Part shown: positions 13,061-25,925 of the stretch, piece after piece | Layout of the letters: the number at the start of each line of letters is the position of its first letter | Numbering within the stretch: the stretch's first letter is position 1 | The notes under the pieces: generated by a model | Databases searched by the model: none | What the model was told of the DNA's origin: nothing | The model's input: only the letters and a program-made list of their open reading frames with translations | Assembly (NCBI RefSeq): GCF_000002425.4 | Contig: NC_037262.1 | Location: 9,133,100 to 9,197,099, forward strand | Length of the DNA stretch: 64,000 bases | Origin: Physcomitrium patens | Taxonomy: Eukaryota; Streptophyta; Bryopsida; Funariales; Funariaceae | Reading direction: 5' to 3' | Position numbers and translations under genes: made by a program

Positions 13061-13389
13061 TCTCTCCGAAAATATTTAATGCATGGTAGTGCTTTAGTAT
13101 GTGTGGATTTTTGGGTATCATGCATGCTTTGGATTTGGTCTTGTAAAGTGGTTTGTTGTCAACATGTGGGACTGTCTTAAGGATTTGAAAACACATAAAT
13201 TTCATTTGATTTTGTTTGCATGTACCTTTTGTTGATAGTGTAAAATTTTCTACCTTGAATGGAAATATATGGTTTTGATCAAAATAAATAACTCATTGTT
13301 ATTTGTATCTTTGCTAGAAACATTAAATACCTTCTTTTCTAGAGATATTTTTAGAAATATATAATTAAGAATTTTAAAGCCTAAGATTA

Positions 13390-13426
<37 letters not shown>

Positions 13427-15146
13427 TTTTATTATTTCTTAAATTCAATCAATTATTTATTTACTGTTTCAAGTAAAAAAATAGTTAGTTTTTGTCTTTG
13501 TCTTTGTAAATCATATTAACATTCTAAAAAAATGTATTTAATAAATATTCAATTTCAGTATTACAAGTAAATTAGAAAACATCTTAGAATAGACCTACTT
13601 GAATAAGAATAAGATGATAGTATAAGTTTGTAAAATAAGCACATGTAAAAAAATGTGAGTTGGTGCATGAATGTGAGTTGTTTGTATTTTAAGAATTGTG
13701 CCTATGAAAAAGTAATGTGTTAATATTTAAAAATTGACAATTTTGAAAAAAAATTATAGAATACATTATAAAATCATTTATTAGAATTGAATAATAATAA
13801 TAAAAATTAAATAAAAAAGACATAAAAACATAAAAATGGACTGAAGTGATATAAAAGATATGGAGAGAATAGATGGTACAAAGTGCAAGAATGAATATTA
13901 ATTATCATTACTTTAAAAATCAAATATATATAATTTTTTGAAAATATAATTATGTACTAATTGATTCTATGAAAAAATGATAAGAAAATTTGATTGGTTA
14001 AGTATTCCAAATTTTAATAATAAATAAATAAATAAATAAATCAATAAATAAAAACTCTTAAACTTTTTAAGTATGAAATATAATAAAAATATTAACTATT
14101 TCAAATACAAATCATACATAAATTTAAATATTTTTTAAGTTAACTTATTTAAGAAATATTCTGTTTTAAAATAAATAATATTCTAAAATTAAAATCCATT
14201 CTTTAAATCTAATGTGATATCTTAGAGAATTAATAACTTAAAATTTACATAGAATAATATAGAAAGGACATTTTTCTTCTTTTCTATCTTTATGATTAAG
14301 TGGCACCTTTAAAGGTAGCTTTCTAGCACTACCAAAGATTAGTCACATATCTAAAAACAAATTTTTTTCTTATAGAAATGGTATTTTATAATCTTTTTGA
14401 AGGTTTCAACAACTTTATTAATTCTTAAAGACAATAAATCTTAATAATTGGATCTTGTAAACTTGTAGTTTTTTTGGCTTTTCAACTCTTCTATTAAAAA
14501 TCTTGCAATTTAATTTTATTAAAGTATTCTTATAAGAATACATTAAAGAATAATTTGGAATCAAAGTCTATTTTGTGGTTCTATGTAGGTCTTGTAATAT
14601 CACTAATAATAAATTAGTATATTTTAATTTTTTTTTATCTTTAAAAGTTTCAAAACAAAGTTGTAATGATGTCAATTTTTTTAGTTGCTATAATTTATAA
14701 AATCTTAATAGCAAATATAATATACAAATTTCTTTCAACATTGATTTTAAAGAATATAAGCACTTGTATCAAATTTGAGGTGGTTATATCAAATATCCAC
14801 CTCTTATATCAAAAGATATTTATAATTTGTTTTTGCAATACAAGGAATCAAGTATGCGGCAAGTATTTTAATCCACAATTTTTCTTTGTTGCTTTCATTC
14901 TATTCTTCAATGGTATATACTATACTATAATTGCCCATTTTATATACCTTAAAAATTTTATCTCATCTTTGGCATAATAATTAGTCTTGAATGCATTTGT
15001 AGTCAGGTCTAATATGATACAAAGCTCAAAGTTTTGCATGCAATAAACTTGGCTTTGTGAAGTACATGGTGATAGGTGACGGAGCTTTAGTAATCTTCAG
15101 AATCATTGAAATTTGATGCTTTTATGAGACTTGGATCTTGATTTTT
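13061..15146. other. AT-rich intergenic region, no gene seen
   Basis: Very AT-rich, with short low-complexity open frames only. A long (TA)n run lies at about 13388-13424. Confidence 0.6.
13388..13424. repeat. (TA)n microsatellite
   Basis: TA run of about 37 bp with one GT interruption near its start. Confidence 0.85.
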
Positions 15147-15551
15147 TATCATGGACATCCATATTTATATTAATAATTGTCTAAATAATATAAATAGGTA
15201 GAAGTGGATTAAAATAAGTAAATTTAATAATATCTTATAAAAAAACTTCATAGAAGCTTCATAAACATGGCTTTGACTTTATACATATTTGTAGTTGATT
15301 GATAGTTTAGAAACTTAACCAATAAGTTAGCAACATATTATACATGTTAGTAGCTTATGGTATAAGCTACTATGTGGTGCACATATAGAAAATTTGCCTT
15401 GCAAGTTGAGATATGTATCTTATAAGTTAGATACATGTTGAAGGTCCTATAGAACCTTGCTTTGTAATGCCTAGTTAGATAGTAAATATGGAGGCAAGAA
15501 TGAAGCCTTTTTCATTCTTATGAATGCCTTTCTATTCTTTAGACTTGTTTC

Positions 15552-15588
<37 letters not shown>

Positions 15589-15713
15589 CTTTTTGTCTTT
15601 ATTAATAGCTATTTTAAATTAATATTATATTATTTTAAAGTAATTTTTTAATCTTGTCAAATAACATAAGGCTGTATTGATCTTTTAGTCCTCTGAGATT
15701 TATATTCTTGATA
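15147..15713 (+). repeat. A1 5' LTR
   Basis: About 567 bp aligning end to end with the A3 LTRs, including the block around GAAGGTCCTATAGAAC and the promoter palindrome near 15490-15524. A long poly-T run near 15559-15584 is an expansion specific to this copy. The terminal TG...CA has decayed to TA...TA. Confidence 0.85.
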
Positions 15714-16287
15714 TTTTGATAAGAATACTAACTCATTGTTTTTGATTTGTTTTTATAAATGAGTGGATTACCTCACTTCTATTGTTTTATTTTGAAGATT
15801 GTAGATTATCTATCTTTAAACTAATATCTTAGTTTTTTAATACTATTTTTTTTTTTTTTTAAAGAGAGTGGACTATCTCTCTTTGTGGAAATTTTCTTTA
15901 GATATTAGAAGTTATAGATTATTCTCCTCTGATTTGACTTGTGAATTTATTTGAATTGCCTATAGAAAGAAAAATTATAGATGCTACTCTTATTAGAAGT
16001 AAGAATGGATTTGCAACTATTGCATATCTTTACAAATTTGTTAACATTCTTAGAGTCAAAATTTTACATATTTCTAATATAAACCATAGAATTATTATTT
16101 TTATGCCTATAGAGAAAGTCAATAATGATATTTAGATTCTATGCCAAAAAGTTATGCAATTAAGAATAGCGAGTATATCAAGTTTACAATTGAATGCAAA
16201 AAGTCTTGGTTCTACAATTATGAGGGATGTAAGATAAAGTATGTCAAAGAATTTTAATGGAATAAGATCAAAGTTTTAAGGATTTCT
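15714..16287 (+). pseudogene. A1 leader and start of gag (decayed)
   Basis: It aligns with the A3 region 32753-33230, including the AGTGGATTAC-type leader repeats and the gag motif read in A3 as DGTRSKFRGF. Many stops. The sequence stops at TTTCT (16283-16287), the target site of A2. Confidence 0.75.
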
Positions 16288-16818
16288 TATCAAAGATATT
16301 AATCTTGAAGAATTTATGATATAATATTAAATTAGAATGGCTAAACTTGAAGAATAAAGATGATATAATATTAAACTGAAATGGGTATTGCGAAAGACAA
16401 GAAGATTAGAAAGAATTAAAACAAGATTAAAGATTAAAAAGGTATTGACAAGAATGAAGAAGGCTTCATTCTTGCCTCCATATATATTCTTTAACTAAAA
16501 GCTACATAGTAATATTCTATAGGACCTCCAAGAAGTATCTCACTTATAGGATATATGATTTAACTTACAAGGTAAGTTATCTACATATGTGCGACATAGT
16601 TATCTTTTTCTACAAGCTTTTAATATGTATGCCATGTGATTAACTTGTTGACTAAGTTTCTAGCCTATTAATTAATTATAAATATATATAAAATCAAAGT
16701 AGTGCCTATGAAGCTTTTAAGAAGATTCTTTAAAAAATATTATAAAATAAATCTATTTTTATCTACTTCTATTTAATCATATAAATAATTATTAAAATAA
16801 ATATGTATGCCAGTGCCA
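16288..16818 (-). repeat. A2 3' LTR
   Basis: Reverse-complement match to the A3 LTR, about 531 bp. A roughly 42-bp tandem duplication lies near its left end. It is followed at higher coordinates by the decayed polypurine tract and the GGAACTCG-type block that precedes the A3 3' LTR. Confidence 0.85.
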
Positions 16819-16924
16819 TTATCTCTCTTTTGAAAAACGAATTCCACAAAGAGCAGTCATTATATATTAAAAATATCTAAAATGTGACAAATTGTATTTG
16901 CAACATACCTTAATCATTGTTTTT

Positions 16925-17290
16925 TTTAAAGATGGTTGATAGGTTTTTTTAGCCATTGATAGTGTCTCATATCAAGGCGGAAAGACCATCCTATTATTTG
17001 ATTTTTGTTTAGGCCTTCATAACTCCTTTCAAATAAAACATTTAAAACATTGTCAAGAGTCCATTCTACCACTAATAAAATCACCAAATATCAAAAATCT
17101 CTTCCAAAGTTGTGATATCAAACATATTGTATCTTATCATCTATTCAAGAAAAGATATGTTGTTCTTGAGGATCTTCATCTTAATTATGTTATCTAAAAG
17201 ATTGTGACAGTTGCAATATTTCATCCAATAACTCAATAAATGATAATTCTTGAGTTGAATTTGTTGGTTGTTGATTTTCTATCTCTTTAA
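16925..17290 (-). pseudogene. A2 copy of the 3' accessory ORF (decayed)
   Basis: The reverse complement aligns along its full length with the A3 ORF at 37561-37917, from the ENQQP-like start to the stop after the WLKGPINHL-like end, with several stops. It shows that the extra ORF is an old family trait. Product unknown. Confidence 0.75.
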
Positions 17291-17379
17291 TAATTCAAAT
17301 ACACAAAAGGAACAAAGAAGATAGAATGCTTTTCTTGTATCTTATTTCTTTTATAGAAAAGATTTTCAATTCTTCATCT

Positions 17380-18790
17380 TGATTTTGATAGATGTTGTTG
17401 ATGAAAAACTAAATCTTCTTTGCTGCATTTGCAAGATTCTTTATTAGCTTCCATGTGCATTCACTAATATCATATTCATGTCAATGAATAAGATATTCCA
17501 ATCTATTTTTTCATCTTTGGCATACAATCTCGTATCTCTAAATTTTTGTAATACACGACAAACATGAAATTCATGTTTTTTGGTGTTTTTAGAATAGATT
17601 AGAATGTGGTCTAAATAATAGACAATAAAATCATCAAGATATTTACAAATTTTTTTATTTATAAGATTTTGAAAAGTAGCTAGTACGTTTAAGCGTCCAA
17701 AAGGCATGACATTATATTTGAAACGTCTATACGTAGTTTGAAAAACAATCTTCTATTTATCTTTTTTTTTAATGCAGACCAAGTTGTATGCTTATTGTAG
17801 ATCCATTTTTGTGTAGATCTTTGCTTGATTGAATTATTCAAGAAGTACTAAAATCAAAAGTTAGAAGATACCTATTCTTGACGGTGATTTTGTTAAGTCC
17901 TTGATAATCTATGCACATCTACAAAGTTCTATTTTTTTCTTTATAAATAAGATAGGAGCTCCAACTAGAGATTTCAAATGGCATATGAAGTTCTTAGCTA
18001 AATTTTTGTCAATATATTTTTTCATATAGCTAATTCATTTTGCAATAAGTTGTGGATTAATTTGAATGGTGGTTGAGCTCCTTCTTGTAAATTAATTGTA
18101 CAATCATAGAGTTGGTACTTTGAAAGAATATCTATATTTTTCTTTTCAAAAATATCTTAAAAATCTTAATACTGGCTAAAAATACTACTTGATATCTTTC
18201 CACCATCAAAAATAGGTTTGGCATATATAGCAAAAGATGATCCTTCTTTTGCGGCATGCAAGAAAGCTCTCATTGATACTAATAAAGATTTGGATTTGTA
18301 AGCATTATATATTTTTACTTGACTAAAAAGATTTTGGATTAAACTACCAAAAAAGTTAAGATTACAAGAAATCTAATCTATTTGAAGATTATATTTTTCT
18401 AACCATGATAATCCTAAAGTAATCGGATTAAAAAAAGATCTTATTATGTTTAATATTACTATGCTATTATGATCTTTAATTTCTACATCTAAAGGAATAA
18501 TTTCATAGGTAATATTTCCAATAGACAAAAAATAACCATCTATGTCTTCTATATCTACAGATTTAAGTTTTTTGATTAAAAATATTTCTTGTTTTTTGAC
18601 AAAATTGTTATCTATGAAAGAAGTTGAGGCTTTTGAATCTAATAATATAATAACTTTGTAATTTTTAGATCTTAAACATATATCTATTGTAAAACAAGGT
18701 GAGAGATTTGAAGAGAAAATAGGACCTTTATTAGGTGTTATATATGATTTGAACCACAAGATCCTTAATGTAGCATAAAAAACTCATTTT
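17380..18790 (-). pseudogene. A2 pol remnant: protease, RT part, chromodomain tail
   Basis: Protease-like sequence at 18373-18759 (LLDSKAST active-site-type motif, then LGLSWLEKYN) is followed on the minus strand by RT sequence at 17444-17707 (MPFG motif, YLDHILIYS). The catalytic YxDD is altered to YLDH. RT is fused directly to the chromodomain tail (NLANAAK-like) near 17380-17470, so RNase H, integrase and most of the chromodomain are deleted. Confidence 0.75.
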
Positions 18791-18799
18791 TTGACACAT

Positions 18800-18970
18800 T
18801 GTTTTTTTTGGCAATCATGCTCTTTATTTTGTGATTGCATTGCTTCTTTGGACAATATTGAGCAATGTACTTAGCTTCTCTATAATATAAGCACAAACCC
18901 TCTTGACAACTTTGAGTCTTTTCTTCTGCATGAGAGGATTAAAATGTACCATAATAATTTATATTGATTC
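18800..18970 (-). pseudogene. A2 gag zinc-knuckle fragment
   Basis: The reverse complement aligns with the A3 gag CCHC knuckle and the AEKTQ/EKTRRC-like block before it. The rest of gag lies beyond the insertion at about 19030-21920. Confidence 0.6.
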
Positions 18971-19029
18971 TGGCTTTGATAAATAAGTTTTTAAAAACTT
19001 AAGATCTGTAATTTTTATGTAGTAATACA

Positions 19030-21920
19030 AATGTATAGTTAAAAATAAAAATATGGATGCTATTATAGAAGAGCCCAGTAGAAAGTTGTAGTAGAAAAAT
19101 AAGGATAAAAGATAGAAAAGTAATAAAAGATTGTCTTAATATTTCTTTTTTATAGAAGAGACATCTATTTACTTTATAGAAGCATAAATGAGCCAAATCA
19201 AAGTAAATGAGGTAAGAAATTGATATAGACATATATAAGAGAGAGTTAACAATAAGATAAAATAAAAATTACCTCAAATTACTAAAAATTAATACTTAGA
19301 GAGGATCAGTTGTCAACTTGGATCAAAATCATACCTTGAGGCATAAAACTACAGTCATACGGCTACTTTAGAGTTCTTTAGTAGATTAGAGAGTGAAATT
19401 TTAGAAAAAACTTAAAGAAAGTTTTTTGGACATTGATATAATTTCAATTCAATCAATGTTGAATTTTTGAGGAATTTTTAAAGTTGAAGAAGTTCTTCGT
19501 TGGTTTAGATTTTGAAAAATAAATATATGTTTATAAATTTGAGGATTTCTTGAGTTTAGTAGTGTGTATATAGATAATTTTTGGGCAGTATGTTGGTGAT
19601 CTAGTTATGAATGTTTTTGCAAATTTTGAAGTCAATCAAATGATTAAATCGAAGTTTGAAGATTTTTGTACATTGAAATTTCAGAAATTGGAGTTTGAAG
19701 ATTAATGAATATTTCTAAGATGTTTAGCAATCTATTAATTGGATTTAAGTATTTTTTTTTATTTATAGATATTAGACTTAAATTGCAATATTTCAGGTAA
19801 AATTTGGAAGCATTCAATAGTTCAATAAGGAGATATTAGCATTGGAAGTTCAGCATTCAAGTTAGAATAAGAGGCTCCCAACACTTGATTGAATTATCTT
19901 GTATTTCTTTCAATTGGTAAGTATAATTGATTTCATCTTTCTTGTGCTTGTTCCTAATTATATTATTAAGAGTATATAATTTTGAGTTGATATCAACAAC
20001 TTGATCATTAGTTGTTGAGGTTCTATTTTTTTGTAGGAATTGATTTAGAGTTTGTATATGGTTCAGACAAGGCTTAGAAATTGGTCTAAGATTTGATTAG
20101 GATTAGGATTTTCTTGAGATTTGATTAGAATTAGGATTTTTTTGAGATTTGGTTTAAAACTTGATTAAAAATTAATTAGGATTTATACAAAATTTATCTA
20201 GAATTTAAGATATTATTAGGATTTTTTTAGGATTTGACCAAAGATTTGATTAAGTTTCAATTAGGATTTTAATTAAGGTTTGATTTAGAAATTGATTAAG
20301 ATTCAATTATGATTTTTATTTATAGTATTTATTTATGGTTTTTATTATTTCTTTAAAATTTTCTATTTTTAATATTTTAAAAAGATTATTATTATTACTT
20401 TAAAGGTTTATTATTATATTTCTTTAAAATTTTTTATTATTTTTTTGAAATTAGTTTAGGATTTTTTGTATTTCTTTTATATCTTCTTTTAAATTTATTT
20501 TTAGTTGGTCAAAATTAAATTAGATTTATTAAGGTTTACTTAAATTTTATTCAAGTTTTTATTAGATTTAATAGGAGTGTTATTACATTTCTACTTACCT
20601 TCTACACTTAGGTGCCCAATGCATTCTCAAGCAAGAATAGACGTAATATGATACTATTGTTGTATTATAATTGTTTGTAGTATATAAAAATTAATTAAAA
20701 CATATAATATATTTATAAATTTTGATGTATATTAGAGTGGTTAGAAGGTTAATTTAAAAAGAATTGATATAAGAAAATTTATTTTAAATTTTACATATTT
20801 TGATTATAATATTTAAATTATATAGGATTTAAATATTTAATATAAAATTTGAAGAGAAGATTGAAGCTCAAAGATGAAGATCCAAACCTCTAAAGAACTT
20901 ATTTAGATGGATGAAAGCAAGATATGGATGGATGAAGGTAAGTGATGAAGTTCTTCATCTCTATTAGTCGAAAGCCATGCCTAATAGGCTCTTAGGAGGT
21001 TGTCTACAACCATAATAAGGATTTTGGTGACTTCAAAAGAAACTTTTGAAAATTAAAATCAAGGATTGTAAATTTTTGGATTTGAACTATAATTTGTGTA
21101 CAAAGTTTAAAGGATTTGGAGTTAGAGTGATAAAATTATAGCCGTTTGAAGTTAACTAACTTTTTAAGATATACTATTAATCTTTTGAAAATACAAGGAG
21201 TTATAAAATACCTTTTAGAAATCAAATAGTGCAATTAAAATCATGATTTGAAGAATTATGTCTTTTGTGAAAGAATTTTTGCATTTGAAATTTTTATAAA
21301 GGAGTTATAGAACATTGAAGATAATATATATAATTCAAAGGTAGTAAGTGAGCCATTTAATTGATAGTAATGGTTCGAATCATATCTTGAGTTTTTACAC
21401 AAATTTTTGACTCAAAATTTTAAAAAAAATATGATATTATGTTAAAAATCTATATATCATAATTTTATGGTATTTAACTACTTAATTTGTGAGATATTAA
21501 GAAAATTACAAATATGTGTATATAAACAAGGATTTGAAGGTATTGTTAGGATTTTGGAAATATTTCAAAATTTGTAATGAATTTATAGATGAAATTTGTT
21601 ATGATAGTTGTTGAAAGTATATTAGTATTGCATATAAAATTTTGGTTTATTTAGACAATCTAATTATGAGATATGAGCTATTGAAGTTTACAAAGATTTC
21701 ATATTATGGATATATATAAGGTTTTAGAATGTTTTTATTATATTTTAGGTGATCTTTGGTACTTAGGACTTATGTATTGATGTAATTGCTGCTATAGAAA
21801 TAATTTTACATATAAACTTGGTATTTGTTTTTTTAATCTTATGACTTGGTTATATAATTAGTGTCAGTCATAAGCCCAATGCTTTCTTAAGGAAAATTCT
21901 CTCTATCCCAACACCCTCAT
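19030..21920 (+). mobile_element. B-related insertion inside A2
   Basis: A2 gag is interrupted here. 19200-19420 matches the end of the B interior (38850-39060), and 19765-20653 matches the B LTR, both on +. So this looks like the 3' part of a B-family element. The remainder (20654-21920) is AT-rich unknown DNA. It ends with CCCAATGC...TCTC, which loosely resembles the B LTR end, so a second related LTR is possible. Borders are approximate and no target duplication was found. Confidence 0.55.
19765..20653 (+). repeat. B-family LTR, third copy
   Basis: It matches the two B LTRs: the GGAGAGATATTAGCA block, the degenerate TTTAGGA array (about 20060-20320), and the end block CTACCTTCTAC...ATTCTCAAG. 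It is shortened relative to the other two. Confidence 0.65.
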
Positions 21921-22968
21921 TACTTAACTTGTTTGTCTTTAGTTGAATCTTTGTTCTTGATGACTTTCAAATAAATGATTGTCATGTACAATGGCTTGAA
22001 AAATAAATATTTTAAAATTTTTGCTTCCGGCACTATCAATAATAAATCTTTGATATTATCCTTCAATCCAAATCAAAATTAATTGATAAAGGCTTTATCA
22101 TTCTAATTTAAATTTCAAGCAAGGTTTTATAATTCAACAACATATATAGTAGTTAATTATAATTCTTATTATAAAGATAAGATTTTGATCTTTATTACTC
22201 TTTTTTTATCACTTTCTCCAAATGTGGCTATAAATACTTATAGAAATGAATTCAAATCACAAAGAAGTTGTGAATTTTTTTCCATCAAAGATACAAAGTA
22301 AGAAAGAACACTTAAAGATAGAAGTGTGCTTATGAATCCAACTTGAGTAAATCCATCAAGGCATTATAAGGAATGCAATCTTAGATATGACTTGGCTTAT
22401 TGTAAAAATCTTTGAAATTTTGATCTTATTCTATTAAACTTCTTAGGCATACTAAACTTTATTTCCATCATATTTGTAGAAGCAAAACTTCTTAAATCTG
22501 ATTGTAAGGTCGATCTACTTGTTTATTTTAAATACACAACTTCTTGATGTAGACTTTGAAGTTCATCTACAGGCATAGGATTAATATTTTTGTGGTTGGT
22601 ATTGGAGATGCATGAAATTTCTACCCTAAAAGTGTTGATAAGTTTGTAAAGATTTGTAATAGTTACAAATCTATTTTCACTTCTACCAAGTGTAGCATCC
22701 ATGATTTTTTTTTATTTATTTATTTCAAACAACTTGATAAATCCATAAGTTAAATTAAAAGACGATAATTTGTAATCTCTAATATCAAATGAAAATTTCC
22801 ACAAAAAAAGATAATCTACTCTCTTTAAGGAAAAAATTAGTGTTAGAAAACTAAATAGTTTGATTAAAGGTGGATAATTTGCAACCTTCAAATTACAATA
22901 ATAGAAGTGAAATAGTCCATTAACTTTTAAAATAAGACAAGAATAATAAATTAGCATTCTTATCAAAC
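21920..22968 (-). pseudogene. A2 leader and gag (decayed)
   Basis: The reverse complement aligns with A3 leader and gag, including the KFDGTRSKF-like and QVGFIS-like blocks and the downstream QAIDFAVKCDNRL-like block. Many stops. The self-primer site at 22956-22966 adjoins the LTR. Confidence 0.7.
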
Positions 22969-23505
22969 TACCAACGACATAAATCTTAAAGAATTGAAAG
23001 ATCAAAGTACTTTTGTATTATTCAAAAAGACTAGATAATTACTTAAAGATAATATAATATTAAACTAGAATAGCTATTGCCAAAGACAAAAAGATTTGAA
23101 AGTCTTAAAACAAGACTAAAGTTTAGAAAGGTATTGATAAATATGAAGAAGGCTTTACTCTCACCTCCATACAAGCTCTAATTAGGAGCTATATAGTGAT
23201 ATTCTATAGGACCTCCAATACATGTTAACTTTGATAAATACATGACTTAACTTACAAGGCAAGTTATCTATATGTGTACCATATAATTAACTGATTCCAT
23301 AAGCTATTAATACATGTATCACATGAATAACTTATTAATAAAGTTTTTAGTCTATCAATTAACTAAAAATACGTGAAAAGTCAAAATAGCATTTATGAAG
23401 CTTCTAAAAAGGTTTTCTAAAAGATATAATAAAATAAATTTATTTTTACCTACTTCTACTTAATCATATAGATAATTATTGGAATAAATATATATGTTTG
23501 TGACG
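22969..23505 (-). repeat. A2 5' LTR
   Basis: About 537 bp, reverse complement of the family LTR. Its outer end is GTGACG, a decayed complement of the TGTCAC terminus, followed directly by TTTCT. Confidence 0.88.
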
Positions 23506-25925
23506 TTTCTACAATAAGTGAAGTTCTACATAAGATTGCATCCTTTCTAATATTTTGATAAATTTATTCAAGTTGGATTCATAGGTATATTTCTATCTAG
23601 GAGTATTCTTCTTTAGTTTGCACTTAATGGAAAATAATTTATAATCCTTTTATGATCTGAATTCATTCTTAAAAGTCTTTACGACCACATTTGGAAAAAG
23701 TAATTGAAAAAAAATAGTAGATACCAAATTGTTATCTTTACAATAAGTATTATATCCAACTACTATATATGTTGCAAAATTCCAAAATCTTTCTTGTAAT
23801 ATAGATTAGAATAACAAAGGCTTTATCAATAAATTTTAATAAGAATTGAAAGATAATGTCAAATTTATTATTGACAATGTTGAGAGCAAATTCATTGAAA
23901 AAATTTAGTACTTAAGCTATTATATGCAACAAACTCTTTAAAAGACACTAAAAGTAAAGATTTGATTGAAGATGTATAAGTTAAGTCAAAGTAATAACTT
24001 TTAAGTTTTTAAAACCTTTGTAAATTAATATGGTTGAAACCTATGTAAATTAATATGGTACATTTTAAGATTCTTATAGGATTTAAAAAAAAAATCAAAA
24101 TCATCAAAAAGGATTATACTTATAATGTAAAGAAACTAAGCATACTACTTTACACTATCCAAAAAAAGCAACATAATTATAAATTAAAGGATAAAATTAC
24201 TAAAAAAGATAATGTATTAAAAAATAAGTTTCTTTAGTTACAATATGAATCATGTGGTTGAAATCTTGCATAACAGCTAATAAAGGTCATATTCTCTTCT
24301 TAGATTTTTTTACCTTCTTTTATAATAGAAGTTTATTTAGGACCAAAAAATCACAAAATCTTTTTTTTGTTAGATTTGGAAGCTTCAATTTATTTTATAG
24401 ACAAAGCCTTTGTTAAAAAATAAGAAATATCTTTAATTAAGATTAATAAATCCATGCATGTAAAAATCAAAGATGGTAATTTTTTATCCTTTGAAGATAT
24501 TATCTATAAAATTATTTTTTAAAATATATCAATTAAAGATTATAATAGCTTAATAATATTTAATATGATTAATTTTTTTCTAATTCAATTATTTTAGGAT
24601 TATTGTGGCTATAGAAGTATAATCCTCAAATAGACTAAATTTTTTTTTAACCTTGATTTTTTTCATAGTTTAGTCCAATTTTTTTTTATTCAAGTAGAAA
24701 TTCATAAATTTAATACATCCAAATATTTATTGGTAAGTGAAAGAGCTTTCATATGTGCTACAAAAAAAAGGTCGAATTTTTCTATATACACTACACTTAT
24801 TTTTGATAGAAAAAAGATTTCAAGTGGCATTCCAAATTGACTTCTTAAGATAAATTATTTCAAATGATGGCTTTATGATAGATCCTAAGAAAGTTTAGAC
24901 TATTATGGATTAAAAGATTTCAATAATAGTCAAAGATGTGCAATATTTTCTGAAATTTGTTAATTATCACTAAATCTTTATCAAGAAATTTTTTCTAATT
25001 GTAACTCCTCTTATACATTTGACCTATAAAGACAAACTTAGATAGAGTAAAGAAGTTGAAGCATCTTATAAATCCTTGAATATAACATTTATTTTTGCAC
25101 CAATCTTTTATTATGTTGAATTTTTTAAGGTATTTTTTTTTTATATAAAAATAGATGCATTAGACTTTACTTAAGATGATATATTGTTACAAATGAGAGC
25201 AGATGACAAACTCCACCGAGTAGCTTTCTATTCCAAATTTTTTTAGTAGCCTAGATCAACTATCAGATTCACAATAAAGAAATTTTTGTAATTGTAGATT
25301 AATTTCAAAAATAGCATCATTAATTAGAAGATGCTTCTAGTTTAATTATTATCACATGTAAAGAAACAATCAAGCTTTTTTTAGACAATATCTATTGCTA
25401 TTATGGATTGTTAAATGATATTATATTAGATAAAGGGATTCAATTTGTATTAAGATTTTAAAGAATCTTTTTAAAGATTCTAAAAGTAGATATAAAGCTA
25501 TCTTTGGCTTTTAAACTTTAAATTGCTATATAAATAAAGTACATAAACTAAGTCTTGAAGTAATATTTGAGGTGTACCATCAAGATAATTAGGCAAAAAT
25601 TTTATTATTATCAAATTTTACTTATAATAATACAATATATTTTTTTATATAATATTTTTTTTTTCTATTTATGATTATCATCCATAACTCGATATTTTTG
25701 ATTTTTTAAAAATTGATAATCCTATAATAGAAGTTTTGAAAAATTATTTATTTGAGCTATGTATAAGAATGAAGATATAATTAAAAGAAGCTCAAGAATA
25801 ACAAAAGACCAATGCAAATACAAAGAACAACCTCAATTCTACATTAGCAAGAAGGTATGGTTATTTCAATATAATATCAAAATTTCTAAGATTTCTTGCA
25901 CTCTATTAGTTGAATTAGAATAAAA
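23506..25925 (+). pseudogene. A1 gag-pol middle section (decayed)
   Basis: It continues A1 gag from the TTTCT site, then the protease region (about 24239-24640), a deletion that joins the start of RT to the block after the active site (near 24830), RNase H (about 25030-25330) and a shortened integrase. It ends in the GPF region before the chromodomain. Numerous stops. Here CAA is kept at one codon (24930 region) where A3 has TAA. Confidence 0.7.

Larger units (their letters stand above)
16288..23505 (-). mobile_element. A2: chromovirus inserted in A1, minus strand
   Basis: Bounded by LTRs at 16288-16818 and 22969-23505 in minus orientation and by perfect 5-bp duplications TTTCT at 16283-16287 and 23506-23510. 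A1 gag reads continuously across the empty site. Internally it has leader and gag (about 21920-22968), then a foreign insertion (about 19030-21920), then the gag zinc knuckle, protease and part of RT. A large deletion joins RT to the end of the chromodomain near 17470, removing RNase H and integrase. The 3' ORF remnant and polypurine tract adjoin the 3' LTR. Confidence 0.88.

Noticed and set aside
18999..19232. 77-codon minus-strand frame next to A2 gag
   Set aside because: Hydrophobic low-complexity translation of AT-rich DNA at the edge of an insertion.
25921..25925. Clear target duplication for B
   Set aside because: AAAAG on the left versus CCAAG on the right is too weak. Insertion was argued from codon continuity instead.
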